DNA of 59,552 nucleotides, from assembly GCA_030590165.1 (NCBI GenBank), contig JAUUZA010000001.1, positions 1-59,552 of the forward strand, read 5' to 3'. The notes beneath the pieces are model-generated. The model saw only the letters and a program-made list of their open reading frames with translations, made no database searches and had not been told where the DNA came from. Source of the DNA: Candidatus Altarchaeota archaeon. GTDB taxonomy: Archaea > SpSt-1190. The translations under genes were made by a program, and so were the position numbers. Positions 16,211-23,613 of the stretch are shown here, one piece after another (the first letter of the stretch is position 1; each line of letters begins with the position of its first letter).

Positions 16211-16523
16211 CCACAGGTGGAACTAGAACTATCCAACTATCATCGAGTGCTGCTAAATCTGAACCTGTTACTTCACAATGAGTCTTCAATCTATCAACAG
16301 CTTTTTTTAGTTCATTCATATCTTTATCTCTTAAATGTGAAACACGAATCAAAAGAACAGTATCTGCCTTTCTAAATCTTGAAAGAATTTTTTCGATATC
16401 TGCATAGCGCTCCATCATCATCAAACTAAGTTTGAGCCTTGATCGAACCTCTCCTTTTATTTGAGCTTCAACAATAGTAGCGGTTTCCGGTTTTTTATTA
16501 GACCTTAATAGATTTCCTAACAT
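16194..16523 (-). CDS. sepF: SepF-like cell-division protein
   Basis: The conserved domain VLLIRVSHLRDKDMNEL, then ELKKAVDRLKTHCEVTGSDLA and DDSWIVLVPP, matches archaeal SepF, the membrane anchor for FtsZ. The open frame extends to 16619, but the Met at 16523 (MLGNLLRSNKKP) follows AAAGGTG by 5-6 bases and gives a product starting with the short amphipathic membrane-binding helix expected for SepF. The 109-aa product then no longer overlaps the upstream UPF0147 gene. An FtsZ partner is expected elsewhere in the genome. Confidence 0.85.
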   Translation of the reverse strand: MLGNLLRSNKKPETATIVEAQIKGEVRSRLKLSLMMMERYADIEKILSRFRKADTVLLIRVSHLRDKDMNELKKAVDRLKTHCEVTGSDLAALDDSWIVLVPPVVEIVR

Positions 16524-16567
16524 TTTAACACCTTTAACAATTGATTGTGGGGGTATATTAATCTTAC

Positions 16568-16828
16568 TTAACACTTGTAATTCGTGCAACAGGTTTCTAA
16601 AAGACTGGCAATCTCCCAAATTTGAGTACGTGTATTGAAAGGTAAATTAGAGTCCTGACTAAGTTCATCAAGCATACCAATTGCAGCCCCCATTCGAATA
16701 TGTACCCTTTCTTCTTTATTGGTCAAACGAGTATGTGCCTTCTTACATATATCTCTAATATTCTTCGGAACATATGAGTCATCAATAACCTCACTAAGCA
16801 ATTCAATCGCTTTTTCTAATGACTCCAT
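16568..16828 (-). CDS. UPF0147 family small helical protein
   Basis: The 86-aa all-helical protein (AIELLSEVIDDSYVPKNIRD, GAAIGMLDELSQDSNLP) matches the archaeal UPF0147 family of unknown function. The family typically ends soon after a SPNLPxHxRTxIW-like segment, here DSNLPFNTRTQIWEIASLLE. It starts 4 bases after the prefoldin gene and belongs to the same operon, so a link to protein folding or translation is only contextual. The Cys-rich tail (CCTNYKC) is an oddity. Confidence 0.82.
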   Translation of the reverse strand: MESLEKAIELLSEVIDDSYVPKNIRDICKKAHTRLTNKEERVHIRMGAAIGMLDELSQDSNLPFNTRTQIWEIASLLETCCTNYKC

Positions 16829-16832
16829 ATTA

Positions 16833-17159
16833 TCACCTTAACTTAGAACTCAATTCTTTAATTTTATTACTAAGCCTTTTTTCTTGACTTTTTATAGTTT
16901 TAATTCTGAGTTCGACCTTATCTCTTGCTTCTTTAAGATCAATTAAAACATCTTCTTTTTTCTTTTTTACTAATGCTGGGCCAATAGCCTTATACACTTC
17001 AGTGGCGCTTTCCTTTTTCAACTCTTCATACGACAAATCTATTTCCTTCAATTGAAGCTCCATCTGTTGTCTTTGAGAAATTAATATCTGAATTTGTTGT
17101 TGATATCCGTTCACTTGCGTGAGTGCATGCTTCTGTTGTGGGCTCATTTCTTTATCCAT
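16833..17159 (-). CDS. pfdB: Prefoldin beta subunit
   Basis: The 108-aa coiled-coil protein has two long helices (YQQQIQILISQRQQMELQLK and DKVELRIKTIKSQEKRLSNK) joined by a beta hairpin region (TEVYKAIGPALVKKKKEDVL). YKxIGpaLVkk is the prefoldin beta signature. Prefoldin is the jellyfish-shaped hexameric holdase that passes unfolded proteins to the thermosome. The rpl37ae-rpoP-pcc1-pfdB order is widely conserved in archaea. Confidence 0.95.
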   Translation of the reverse strand: MDKEMSPQQKHALTQVNGYQQQIQILISQRQQMELQLKEIDLSYEELKKESATEVYKAIGPALVKKKKEDVLIDLKEARDKVELRIKTIKSQEKRLSNKIKELSSKLR

Positions 17160-17177
17160 TTTTTCCTCTCCTCTTCA

Positions 17178-17417
17178 CTATATGTCTTTAATAGCTTCAT
17201 AAATTCTAAGCAACGAATAAACTTCGGCTTTGAACTCTCTGAAACTTTTAGCGTTAATCTTCACTATTGCATTCGTTCCATCAAACGCAACATTTTTTCC
17301 CTCTGCCACAAGGGTTTTGAATATATTTTCAGTCGCCGGCAGTCTTATCGCGCCTTCATACGCTTGACCACTGGAGGTCTCATCTTTACTAATATTTTGT
17401 AACCGCAAGAGGGACAC
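17178..17417 (-). CDS. pcc1: Pcc1, KEOPS dimerisation subunit
   Basis: The short alpha/beta protein reads YEGAIRLPATENIFKTLVAE, then VAFDGTNAIVKINAKSFREF and EVYSLLRIYEAIKDI, matching Pcc1, the dimerising subunit that contacts Kae1 in the t6A complex. Position between rpoP and prefoldin beta is conserved in archaea. The start is unclear. The open frame begins at GTG 17417, with TTG 17408 as an alternative, and both lie deep inside rpoP (73- or 64-base overlap). The recognisable domain begins close to the rpoP stop, so an unusual start (ATA or ATT) nearer to it is possible. Confidence 0.8.
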   Translation of the reverse strand: MSLLRLQNISKDETSSGQAYEGAIRLPATENIFKTLVAEGKNVAFDGTNAIVKINAKSFREFKAEVYSLLRIYEAIKDI

Positions 17418-17485
17418 CTTATTTTTTCAAATCTTAAATCTATTGTAACCTGTTTTCCGCATTTCAAACATCGATATGTACTCAT
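17345..17485 (-). CDS. rpoP: RNA polymerase subunit P (Rpo12, zinc ribbon)
   Basis: This 46-aa protein begins MSTYRCLKCGKQV and has the CxxC...CxxC zinc ribbon (RCLKCG and RCPSCGYKIL), ending in VKMRPPVVKRMKAR, which matches archaeal RpoP/Rpb12 along its full length. It is a core subunit of the single archaeal RNA polymerase. The ATG at 17485 overlaps the L37Ae stop by 4 bases and the gene overlaps the start of the pcc1 frame. Confidence 0.95.
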   Translation of the reverse strand: MSTYRCLKCGKQVTIDLRFEKIRCPSCGYKILVKMRPPVVKRMKAR

Positions 17486-17700
17486 TTAACCACCCTATAT
17501 GCATGTGATGCAAACTTAAAATTACATTTGCCACATTGCCAAATTCCTGCGGCAACTCTCTTAACTTTCAATGCTCCACACTTAGAACATTTATACTTAC
17601 GGCCCATATAACCGCTTTCAATTTCATTTGTTCTTCTACGAGGTTTAGTACCATACCTTGGTCCAAATCTCTTAACTGTCTTCATTTTTTCTTTTGGCAT
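17482..17700 (-). CDS. rpl37ae: Ribosomal protein L37Ae (eL43)
   Basis: The zinc-ribbon ribosomal protein reads TVKRFGPRYGTKPRRRTNE, then KYKCSKCGALKVKRVAAG and IWQCGKCNFKFASHAY, with four zinc cysteines. The longest frame starts at 17706, but the ATG at 17700 has GGGTGG about 6 bases before it, so MPKEKMKTVKRF is the likelier start (72 aa). It is in the conserved operon with rpoP, pcc1 and pfdB. Confidence 0.95.
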   Translation of the reverse strand: MPKEKMKTVKRFGPRYGTKPRRRTNEIESGYMGRKYKCSKCGALKVKRVAAGIWQCGKCNFKFASHAYRVVK

Positions 17701-17702
17701 CT

Positions 17703-17921
17703 TCATCCACCCATTATTAACGCGATTGCAATTAACCCAATCACTGCTACTCCTACTAACAGTAAAGGTTCTTGACTAAGGAGCTCGTTTAGTATATTTA
17801 AAAGCTCTCCGGTGGTGTACGCATAATAAATACCACCAATAAGCCCAGCAAAAAGAAGGAAAGATAACATCCGCTTCCAAAACGGTTTTGGTCTCAGTTC
17901 AGGAGGTAAGTCTTCATTCAC
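17703..17921 (-). CDS. Small two-span membrane protein, first gene of the operon
   Basis: The 72-aa product has a charged N-terminus (NEDLPPELRPKPFWKRM) and two hydrophobic spans (LSFLLFAGLIGGIYYAYTTG and PLLLVGVAVIGLIAIALIMG). No family is recognised. The ATG is 24-25 bases from TTATAA at 17943-17948, so this gene probably starts the transcript that continues into rpl37ae, rpoP, pcc1, pfdB, UPF0147, sepF, zpr1 and tbp. Its stop codon overlaps the region just before the L37Ae start. Confidence 0.65.
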   Translation of the reverse strand: MNEDLPPELRPKPFWKRMLSFLLFAGLIGGIYYAYTTGELLNILNELLSQEPLLLVGVAVIGLIAIALIMGG

Positions 17922-17942
17922 CTTAAAATTTTGCTGATAGAA

Positions 17943-17948
17943 TTATAA
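17943..17948. promoter_or_regulatory. Palindromic TATA box shared by the L37Ae operon and a guide RNA
   Basis: TTATAA is centred at 17945.5, 24.5 bases from the ATG at 17921 on the reverse strand. On the forward strand it places a transcription start near 17970, two bases before the C box of the guide RNA at 17972. Confidence 0.55.
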
Positions 17949-17969
17949 GCTTGCTCGCTGGGTCATAAT

Positions 17970-18024
17970 GAGTGATGACAACAAATAGGCTGATGAAATA
18001 TGATGAAGCCGACCCAGTCTGACT
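17970..18024 (+). ncRNA. Box C/D guide RNA for 2'-O-methylation
   Basis: All four boxes are present in canonical order and spacing: C box GTGATGA (17972-17978), D' box CTGA (17990-17993), C' box ATGATGA (18000-18006) and D box CTGA (18019-18022). The two guides are 11 bases (CAACAAATAGG) and 12 bases (AGCCGACCCAGT), the archaeal length. The fifth-base rule predicts methylation of the U in CCUAU of a target CCUAUUUGUUG and of the fifth base, G, in a target ACUGGGUCGGCU. The targets themselves were not identified. A forward TATA box lies about 25 bases upstream and a T-rich run follows. It fills the gap between two reverse-strand genes. Confidence 0.85.
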
Positions 18025-19717
18025 ATTTTAATTCTTTTTTTATTTTGGCCATTATGATTTTTCCGGGAATCTTTCCGCGATATTTGGCCATTACAATTCC
18101 CATTATCCCTTTAATTGGGTCACGGGATTTTGATACGTAGTCAGATTTTTCCTTAATCACTTTTTTAATAAATTTTTCAATATCACTAATGTCCACTGTT
18201 TCAACTTCAATCTTCTTACCCTTTACCAAAGTCTCAAGTGCAATTACAATTCCGCCCTTGGTTAATTTTTTATTATTCACTAACTCCAAAACTGTTTTTA
18301 GGTGTTTTTCTGTAACTATCAATTTTTTTCTCCTCAAAGCAGGTAAGTGTTCAGTAATTATTATTCCCGCTAATTTTGTCCCCCCTAATTTTTCAAAGAG
18401 GAAATAATCAGGACTAAGATATAATTTACTCGCAATTTGAGAAGGTAAAATTTTGCTCAATCTCTCTAATCTTTGCTCTGGCTTCTCCAATGGTTTTGTT
18501 TTTGGGAGTAAAAAGGGCATTATATCTGTTTCAGGATACATTCTTGCTCCAGTTGGTAGTGGTCTCATATACTCGGTTGAGCCATCTTCTTTGGCCTTGC
18601 GTGTATCTTCTGAAACGCCTTTTGATAATTGAATTACTCTTTCTTTTACAAGGTCAAGAATGGTTTTGGTTCCGGCTGACATTATAATTAAATCATCTTT
18701 CTTTGCATTCAATAATTTCTTCACTTCTTTGAATTCATTTTCAATCTTATATTTTTTCATATTTTCATCTGAGTGAATAAATCCTTTATATCTAAATGAT
18801 TTGACATATTCTGCAATTTCCTTTCCAAAAGGTTTATTCTTATGAAGACTTTCAGCAAAAAGACCTGAAGAATCCTTCATAATGCACGCATATACTTCTT
18901 TGTCTTTGAAAATTTTATTTTTTGTTTTCTTGAAAGCGGATGAAACATCTTTAATCGATGTAAACTTTGCACACAGTCGTGATTTCAATTTAACTAAATT
19001 TTCTTGTCTTTCTACTTCAAAATCAACGAGTATAGGCATACTATCTAAGTCTTGAACTCCTTTAATTTCAACTCTTGCACCTTCAGGTATTGAGACATTC
19101 AAATCCTGTCTAATTGTTCCCAAACCCCTCCTTACATTTGCCATTCTAAATAAGGTTCCAATCTTTTTTGCAACCTTTTTTGCCTGTTCACCACTTGTTA
19201 TTACTGGCTCAGTTGCAACTTCAATTAATGGAACGCCAAGCCTATCAAGATTAAATCCTTTTTTTGTGGGACGCGCTGAATCTTCCTCTAAACAAATCAT
19301 AGAAATCGCAATACCATCAATGTCACCACCCGTTGCAATAAGTGAAGTTCTCTGAAAACCACCAACTGCAGAGCCATCAATTAAAATTTTTCTCATAAAA
19401 TATACTTCATCAACCAGTGTTGCATTTAATGCCAATGAAATCTGAGTAGCAATTCTTACTGCCTCTTCATCCGGTTTATGTGGAGGCTCTTCATCCCATT
19501 CAACAGCGCAAGATGTTTTTGTATTTGCATAATAGGTCATTTCCCTACCTCGCCTTGCTTCCAAGAGAGCGGCCCTATCAATTTGACCCATTTCACTTAG
19601 TACAGGACGCAAAGTTCTCTTAAATGTAAATTCAATCTCATCACTCAACTTCCCAGAACACCTACAAAATAATTTCCCTGTGTTCAACTGCTGATGCATT
19701 TCAAGACCAATTTTCAC
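18023..19717 (-). CDS. gatE: Glutamyl-tRNA(Gln) amidotransferase subunit E
   Basis: The 565-residue GatB/E fold begins KIGLEMHQQLNTGKLFCRC, whose LEMHQQL form marks GatE rather than GatB. It has the GatE-specific AspRS-like insertion (about residues 280-400) and a C-terminal helical and YqeY-like tail (YRGKIPGKIIMAKIKKEL). With GatD it converts Glu-tRNA(Gln) to Gln-tRNA(Gln), the archaea-specific route; gatD is not in the window. Two successive GTG codons (19720 and 19717) are 24 and 27 bases from TTTATATG at 19741-19748. Confidence 0.95.
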   Translation of the reverse strand: MKIGLEMHQQLNTGKLFCRCSGKLSDEIEFTFKRTLRPVLSEMGQIDRAALLEARRGREMTYYANTKTSCAVEWDEEPPHKPDEEAVRIATQISLALNATLVDEVYFMRKILIDGSAVGGFQRTSLIATGGDIDGIAISMICLEEDSARPTKKGFNLDRLGVPLIEVATEPVITSGEQAKKVAKKIGTLFRMANVRRGLGTIRQDLNVSIPEGARVEIKGVQDLDSMPILVDFEVERQENLVKLKSRLCAKFTSIKDVSSAFKKTKNKIFKDKEVYACIMKDSSGLFAESLHKNKPFGKEIAEYVKSFRYKGFIHSDENMKKYKIENEFKEVKKLLNAKKDDLIIMSAGTKTILDLVKERVIQLSKGVSEDTRKAKEDGSTEYMRPLPTGARMYPETDIMPFLLPKTKPLEKPEQRLERLSKILPSQIASKLYLSPDYFLFEKLGGTKLAGIIITEHLPALRRKKLIVTEKHLKTVLELVNNKKLTKGGIVIALETLVKGKKIEVETVDISDIEKFIKKVIKEKSDYVSKSRDPIKGIMGIVMAKYRGKIPGKIIMAKIKKELK

Positions 19718-19740
19718 CACACAAAGAATAGCCTAATTCT

Positions 19741-19748
19741 TTTATATG
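19741..19748. promoter_or_regulatory. TATA box shared by gatE and the SPFH gene
   Basis: TTTATATG is centred near 19743.5-19744.5. It lies about 24-27 bases from the two candidate gatE GTG codons on the reverse strand and about 24 bases from GTG 19768 on the forward strand. No other box is present in the gap. Confidence 0.55.
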
Positions 19749-19767
19749 TCTCTTGCCTCTTCCTAAT

Positions 19768-20712
19768 GTGTCTAGTCCTTCAACCGAAATCCAAAAATTA
19801 TTTCATAGTGAAATGGAAACTGTTTTGGTTTTGATTGTAATAACTACCTTATTATTCTTCTTTATTCCAGCGGCAAGAACCTACGCGGAAATACTACTCG
19901 CAATAGTAGGTTTTATTATTGTAATTCAAGGGCTAAAGGCATTAAATGTCATAAACGAAGTGAGAGAATATGAGAGACTCGCTATTTTCAGACTTGGCCA
20001 CTTTCATAAGGTTTCAGGTCCGGGTTGGATTCTTTTAATTCCCTTCTTTGAAAGAGCAGAAAAAATAGATTTGAGAGTACAGAAAATGGATTTACCACCT
20101 CAAGAAGTAATTACTGCTGATGAAATCCGCACCCACATTGACACCATTATTTATTACAAGGTGAAAGACCCAAAGAAGGCAGTATTAGCCGTGAAGGACT
20201 TCAAAGAAACCATTACAGGTTATATTTATGCATCACTTCGTGACATCGCAAGTAATCTTACTTTAAATGAATTATATTCTGAAATTGAAAAAGTGAATGA
20301 TATTGTTAAAGTCAAGATTGAGCCAATGACATCAGAATGGGGTGTTACTGTTGTTGATGTTGAAGTTCAAAATGTTCAAATTCCCGAATCCATTCAAAGT
20401 GCAATGCACTTTAGACGAAAGGCAAAGGAAGAATGGGCGGCCGCTCAATATCAAGCAAGGGCTCAACGAACTCTTATTGAAGCAGTTGCTGAGGCTGCAA
20501 GCAAATTAGATGAAAAAGGGCTTCAATATTTGTACATCAAAGAAACTTTACCAAAAATTGCGGCTGGAGAAAGTACTAAAATTGTATTCCCAATGAACTT
20601 CCCAAAGATGCCAGAAGGTGTTGAAAAGGCAGGAACAGAAACGGCAACTCTTAATCTCGGTGGTCTACTTGACTCGGTTGGAAAGAAGAAAAAGAAAAAA
20701 GTGAAAGAATAA
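19768..20712 (+). CDS. SPFH/stomatin-family membrane protein
   Basis: One N-terminal membrane hairpin or double span (VLVLIVITTLLFFFIPA and AEILLAIVGFIIVIQGL) is followed by the SPFH domain: EYERLAIFRLGHFHKVSGPG, IDLRVQKMDLPPQEVITAD, then DVEVQNVQIPESIQSAMHF and a charged helical RRKAKEEWAAAQYQARAQRT. Stomatin-like proteins scaffold membrane microdomains and often partner with NfeD, which is not seen here. The open frame runs back to TTG 19753. GTG 19768 is chosen because it is about 24 bases after the shared TATA box, giving 314 aa. The tail is extremely Lys-rich (KKKKKKVKE). Confidence 0.9.
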   Translation: MSSPSTEIQKLFHSEMETVLVLIVITTLLFFFIPAARTYAEILLAIVGFIIVIQGLKALNVINEVREYERLAIFRLGHFHKVSGPGWILLIPFFERAEKIDLRVQKMDLPPQEVITADEIRTHIDTIIYYKVKDPKKAVLAVKDFKETITGYIYASLRDIASNLTLNELYSEIEKVNDIVKVKIEPMTSEWGVTVVDVEVQNVQIPESIQSAMHFRRKAKEEWAAAQYQARAQRTLIEAVAEAASKLDEKGLQYLYIKETLPKIAAGESTKIVFPMNFPKMPEGVEKAGTETATLNLGGLLDSVGKKKKKKVKE

Positions 20713-20931
20713 TTATTTATTCATAAAGAAAGCCATACTCAAAGTTATTCCAACGCCGAGGTATGCCATTGATTCTGAAAGTCCTAATTTAAATGCACCA
20801 TACGCAATTAACACAGCTAAAATCAATTCAAACATCTTTGGTTTTGCGTCAGCCCCCGCAATAATAAAAAACGCAAATCCAATAAAGAAAACAAATGCAA
20901 ACAGGAAGACCCAAATTAATTCAACTACCAC
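20713..20931 (-). CDS. Small three-span membrane protein
   Basis: The product is almost wholly hydrophobic, with about three spans (ELIWVFLFAFVFFIGFAFFI, MFELILAVLIAYGAFKLG, MAYLGVGITLSMAFFM). No family is recognised. The longest frame begins at TTG 20943, but GTG 20931 lies 25-26 bases from TTATAT at 20954-20959 and fits the leaderless pattern, giving 72 aa. That box overlaps the 3' end of the upstream gene. It is convergent with the SPFH gene, with stop codons adjacent. Confidence 0.55.
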   Translation of the reverse strand: MVVELIWVFLFAFVFFIGFAFFIIAGADAKPKMFELILAVLIAYGAFKLGLSESMAYLGVGITLSMAFFMNK

Positions 20932-20953
20932 TAGCGTAATCAACAGAGGTCTC

Positions 20954-21316
20954 TTATATCTTTTTCAGTGTTGATTTTAATGCTCTTTTTTCAGGGGCAA
21001 TTTTTAGACCAGAAGCCATTAAAATTTCCTTAATAGCCCACATAAGAGCATATTTCTTGGCGTCTTTTGAAAGCTCTTGAGTTTTTACAACTCTCTTTGC
21101 AAGTTTATTAATTTCTTTTAATATTGGTTCAAATTCTTTTTCATCTAATTTTTCAACTGCTTTCTTCATTTCTGGAAAAAGCACACCAAGTTTAAATTGA
21201 CATGTTCCTTCAATAAGAGAAGTGAATGCAAAAAGTTTTTCTTTTTCACCTAAAAACTTTGTCCTGTAAAATGTTTTCCAACCTTCAATATCAACAGCAA
21301 ACTCAAGTCGTTCCAT
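20954..21316 (-). CDS. Conserved-looking helical protein of unknown function
   Basis: The 120-aa, mostly helical, Lys/Glu-rich protein reads EFAVDIEGWKTFYRTKFLGE near its start and ALMWAIKEILMASGLKIAPE near its end. It has no signal peptide or membrane span and I do not recognise it. The ATG at 21316 is about 25 bases from a TTTTTAATTG-type box, and composition and spacing support a real gene. Confidence 0.6.
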   Translation of the reverse strand: MERLEFAVDIEGWKTFYRTKFLGEKEKLFAFTSLIEGTCQFKLGVLFPEMKKAVEKLDEKEFEPILKEINKLAKRVVKTQELSKDAKKYALMWAIKEILMASGLKIAPEKRALKSTLKKI

Positions 21317-21337
21317 AATTCACTAAAAATTAATCAA

Positions 21338-22168
21338 TTAAAAAGATTTAGACTTTCTCAAAAAATGAACTTCCTTTTCATTAAAAAAATTGGAATACTC
21401 TTGAAATTCAAGATTATTAATTGAATATAGCTTCTCTTGATAAATCGACTTTTCCTTTTGTCTTTCAATATGTCTTTTGTACTGTTCTTTTGTTGGGTGC
21501 ATAGGTGTAATATGATTTATTACTCTAATTCTTTTCCCTTTCTTATTTTTCTTAGGAGTTATTGTATCTCCACTAAGTGAATTACCATACATTTCAATAT
21601 GGGTATATCCTTCATCAACCAATTTTTGAGCAAAGGCATTTTTTGCTGCACTTCCTCCTTGTTCTGAAAAAATTCGAGTATAAAAATCATTATAGTTTGG
21701 GCCAATTCCTCTATTTTGTTTATTAATATCTAAATCAAGGCCAATAACACCATCAAACTGAAGATTTGTAGAATCTAAATAGACCTTTGCAGAATATTTT
21801 GGACTTGAAGTCACAACATAAACACTTACGCCTTCTTTCTGTTTGAGTTTATTTACATAATCAATTAATTTTTGATTTGGACTTACGTCTTCGGTAGTAA
21901 ATTTTAATGACGGAGCATAAATTCCTGGAGCAACTTTTTCCATTGCTTTAACCTCAAGTGGTTTTGGATTTCCATCTGGAGACAATAAAAGTCTTGCAGC
22001 TATTGGGGGCAGTGTCAAATAGGCCAAAAATCTTGTCCATATTGGATTTCTGCAATCCTTTGCAACATTTTTAATTATATGAAGCGGGCCACTATTGAGT
22101 TCCCTAAAAGATTTACCTTCAACATAAGTAAGGCAATGGTCTAAATCAAGAAGAATTGCTTTTGTCAT
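21338..22168 (-). CDS. HAD-superfamily hydrolase-like protein
   Basis: The 276-aa protein shows HAD motifs: motif I ILLDLDHCLTY (nucleophile Asp8, with Asp10), motif II VYVVTSSPKYS, and a motif III/IV candidate EMYGNSLSGDTITPKK. The cap region between motifs I and II is about 100 residues, as in subclass I phosphatases. Substrate is unknown. The C-terminal 50 residues are charged and unlike HAD enzymes. Its promoter box (CTTTATTAATC near 22190) is separate from that of the divergent gene at 22236. Confidence 0.65.
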   Translation of the reverse strand: MTKAILLDLDHCLTYVEGKSFRELNSGPLHIIKNVAKDCRNPIWTRFLAYLTLPPIAARLLLSPDGNPKPLEVKAMEKVAPGIYAPSLKFTTEDVSPNQKLIDYVNKLKQKEGVSVYVVTSSPKYSAKVYLDSTNLQFDGVIGLDLDINKQNRGIGPNYNDFYTRIFSEQGGSAAKNAFAQKLVDEGYTHIEMYGNSLSGDTITPKKNKKGKRIRVINHITPMHPTKEQYKRHIERQKEKSIYQEKLYSINNLEFQEYSNFFNEKEVHFLRKSKSF

Positions 22169-22235
22169 AACTTTAGAGGAGAGTCTCTAGATTAATAAAG
22201 ATTAAGTTTTTATGTGTCTAAAATGACGTAATATC

Positions 22236-22874
22236 ATGGAAGAACAGGTAGGAAAAGTCGTTTCCGTAAATTGGCAATCTAAAAATACTTTTTATCTTTT
22301 AATCAAACTTGAAAATGAAATGAATTTCAGTCCGGGAAAATTCATTAATTTGACCTATAAGGGAACAACAAGGTCATATACTGTATGTAACCATAAAAAA
22401 AGTGATATTCTTGAACTTTTTATTAAATTAAAAGAAGGTGGAGAAATTAGTGAAAAATTCAAGACCATCAAAGTTGGAGAAACTACTTCAATCAAGGGTC
22501 TATTTGATGAAGAAAAATTTGAAGGGAAAAAAATTATAGGTATAGGTGGGGGCTCGGGTATGGCTGCCTTCATTGCCTTGGCGCGTTCAATTGAAAGTGG
22601 TCTTGACAAAGAATTAATTTTTTTTGGAAGCAGCAGAAAGGCAGACGAAATTGCCTTCCCAAATGAACTTACAAAAATGAAAAAAGTGAAAGTAATACTT
22701 ACATTAACAAAGGAAGAAAATCCTTTATTTGAAAGTGGGCGAATTTGTAAGGAAATGATTCAAAAATTTGTAAACCCAAGTGGATATGAAATTCATATAT
22801 GTGGGCCAGAAGGTTTTACCAAAGCCATGGGTGAAATACTAAAAGAATATAATCCACATTTAATGATGTGGTAA
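22236..22874 (+). CDS. FAD/NAD(P)H oxidoreductase of the ferredoxin reductase fold
   Basis: The 212-aa protein has an N-terminal FAD barrel with the flavin motif TTRSYTVCN and a C-terminal nucleotide-binding domain starting IIGIGGGSGMAAFIALA, then LIFFGSSRKADEIAF and IHICGPEGFTKAM. This is the core of ferredoxin/flavodoxin reductase-like proteins. No iron-sulfur cysteine cluster is present, so it differs from PyrK and from 2Fe-2S fused forms. The electron partner is unknown. Promoter box TTTTTATG is centred about 25 bases before the ATG. Confidence 0.82.
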   Translation: MEEQVGKVVSVNWQSKNTFYLLIKLENEMNFSPGKFINLTYKGTTRSYTVCNHKKSDILELFIKLKEGGEISEKFKTIKVGETTSIKGLFDEEKFEGKKIIGIGGGSGMAAFIALARSIESGLDKELIFFGSSRKADEIAFPNELTKMKKVKVILTLTKEENPLFESGRICKEMIQKFVNPSGYEIHICGPEGFTKAMGEILKEYNPHLMMW

Positions 22875-22903
22875 TTATTTAATTTAAGGGCTGTAAAGCC
22901 TTT

Positions 22904-23200
22904 ATGGAGTATAAATATACTTCCTACGAAAATTCAAAGGAAAAGATAATGGAAATTATTGGTCAAATTAAACGAATTGATTCTGATGTTGGTAAAAAAT
23001 TAGAAACAAATTCGGAAGAAGATTTTAAAAAATATTCCAGCCCCTCTTCTTACATTGGAGATTTGATAGAAAGACGTAATGTTCTCATAATACAAAATCA
23101 TATGACGTTATTGAATCAAAAAGACCCAAAACTTGCGGAAGAACTTGCAAAAGAACTTTCTGAAAACATTTACAGTAAAAATAACTTGGGATATTTCTAA
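22904..23200 (+). CDS. Small helical protein of unknown function
   Basis: The 98-aa product has two helical stretches (KEKIMEIIGQIKRIDSDVGK and ELAKELSENIYSKNNLG) joined by a polar region with GDLIERRNVLII. Helix lengths recall chorismate-mutase-like folds, but catalytic residues are not evident, so no function is given. A TTTAATTTAA box lies about 23 bases before the ATG, so it is probably a single leaderless transcript. Confidence 0.5.
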   Translation: MEYKYTSYENSKEKIMEIIGQIKRIDSDVGKKLETNSEEDFKKYSSPSSYIGDLIERRNVLIIQNHMTLLNQKDPKLAEELAKELSENIYSKNNLGYF

Positions 23201-23242
23201 GACTTAAATTTTGTTTCCAAAACAGAACAGAAAGAAAAAAAA

Positions 23243-23316
23243 TGCGCCAGCCGGGATTTGAACCCGGGTTTGCGCCGTGGCAGGGCACTGTCCTAGCCAG
23301 GCTAGACTACTAGCGC
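23243..23316 (-). tRNA. tRNA-Gly (anticodon GCC)
   Basis: The acceptor GCGCTAG/CTGGCGC, D arm GTCT/AGGAC, anticodon stem GTGCC/GGCGC with loop CTGCCAC, and T arm CCGGG-TTCAAAT-CCCGG give a complete cloverleaf. The anticodon is GCC. There is no intron and CCA is not encoded; the discriminator is A, followed by a run of eight T on the reverse strand that can act as a terminator. This tRNA, unlike the other three here, lacks an abutting hairpin repeat. Confidence 0.95.
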
Positions 23317-23393
23317 TTCAATAAATTGATTAAAAATTCATTATTTAAAAGATTTGAGCTTATTTTCATTCAATCCAGTTTTCAAATTATACT

Positions 23394-23534
23394 TTATTCT
23401 TTGTATCCCTTTCTTCTCCTGCCAAAAAAATATAAAATACCTGTTCGCTTACGATAAAAATCAGTCTTTAATCTATCAATACGCCTTGAAATTCTCTTCA
23501 TCCGTTTGCCAAAAGACTTTTGAGTCTTTTCCAC
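23394..23534 (-). CDS. Possible 46-aa very basic protein
   Basis: A GTG-started frame between two tRNAs encodes a short, strongly basic protein: EKTQKSFGKRMKRISRRIDR, then FYRKRT and FFGRRRKGYKE. About 40% of residues are Lys or Arg, as in small ribosome-associated proteins. A T/A-rich box TAATTTAA lies about 20 bases before the GTG. The rest of the 357-bp inter-tRNA gap (23317-23613) shows nothing else recognisable. It could be chance, and I recognise no family. Confidence 0.35.
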   Translation of the reverse strand: MEKTQKSFGKRMKRISRRIDRLKTDFYRKRTGILYFFGRRRKGYKE

Positions 23535-23613
23535 CTAAAATTATTTCCTATTAAATTATCCAATTTTCGTTAAATTTTCAAGTTACACCAATCAGTCTCT
23601 TAATATATTTGAT

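Noticed and set aside
22355-22609. Reverse frame with PEPPPIPIIFFPSNF-like sequence
   Set aside because: It is the antisense of the Gly-rich nucleotide-binding loop of the oxidoreductase at 22236-22874.
23201-23242. Hairpin repeat next to tRNA-Gly
   Set aside because: There is only a weak TTTTG/CAAAA pairing and a poly-T terminator; neither the conserved outer stem nor the GAGCGGA/GTAGTGA loop is present.
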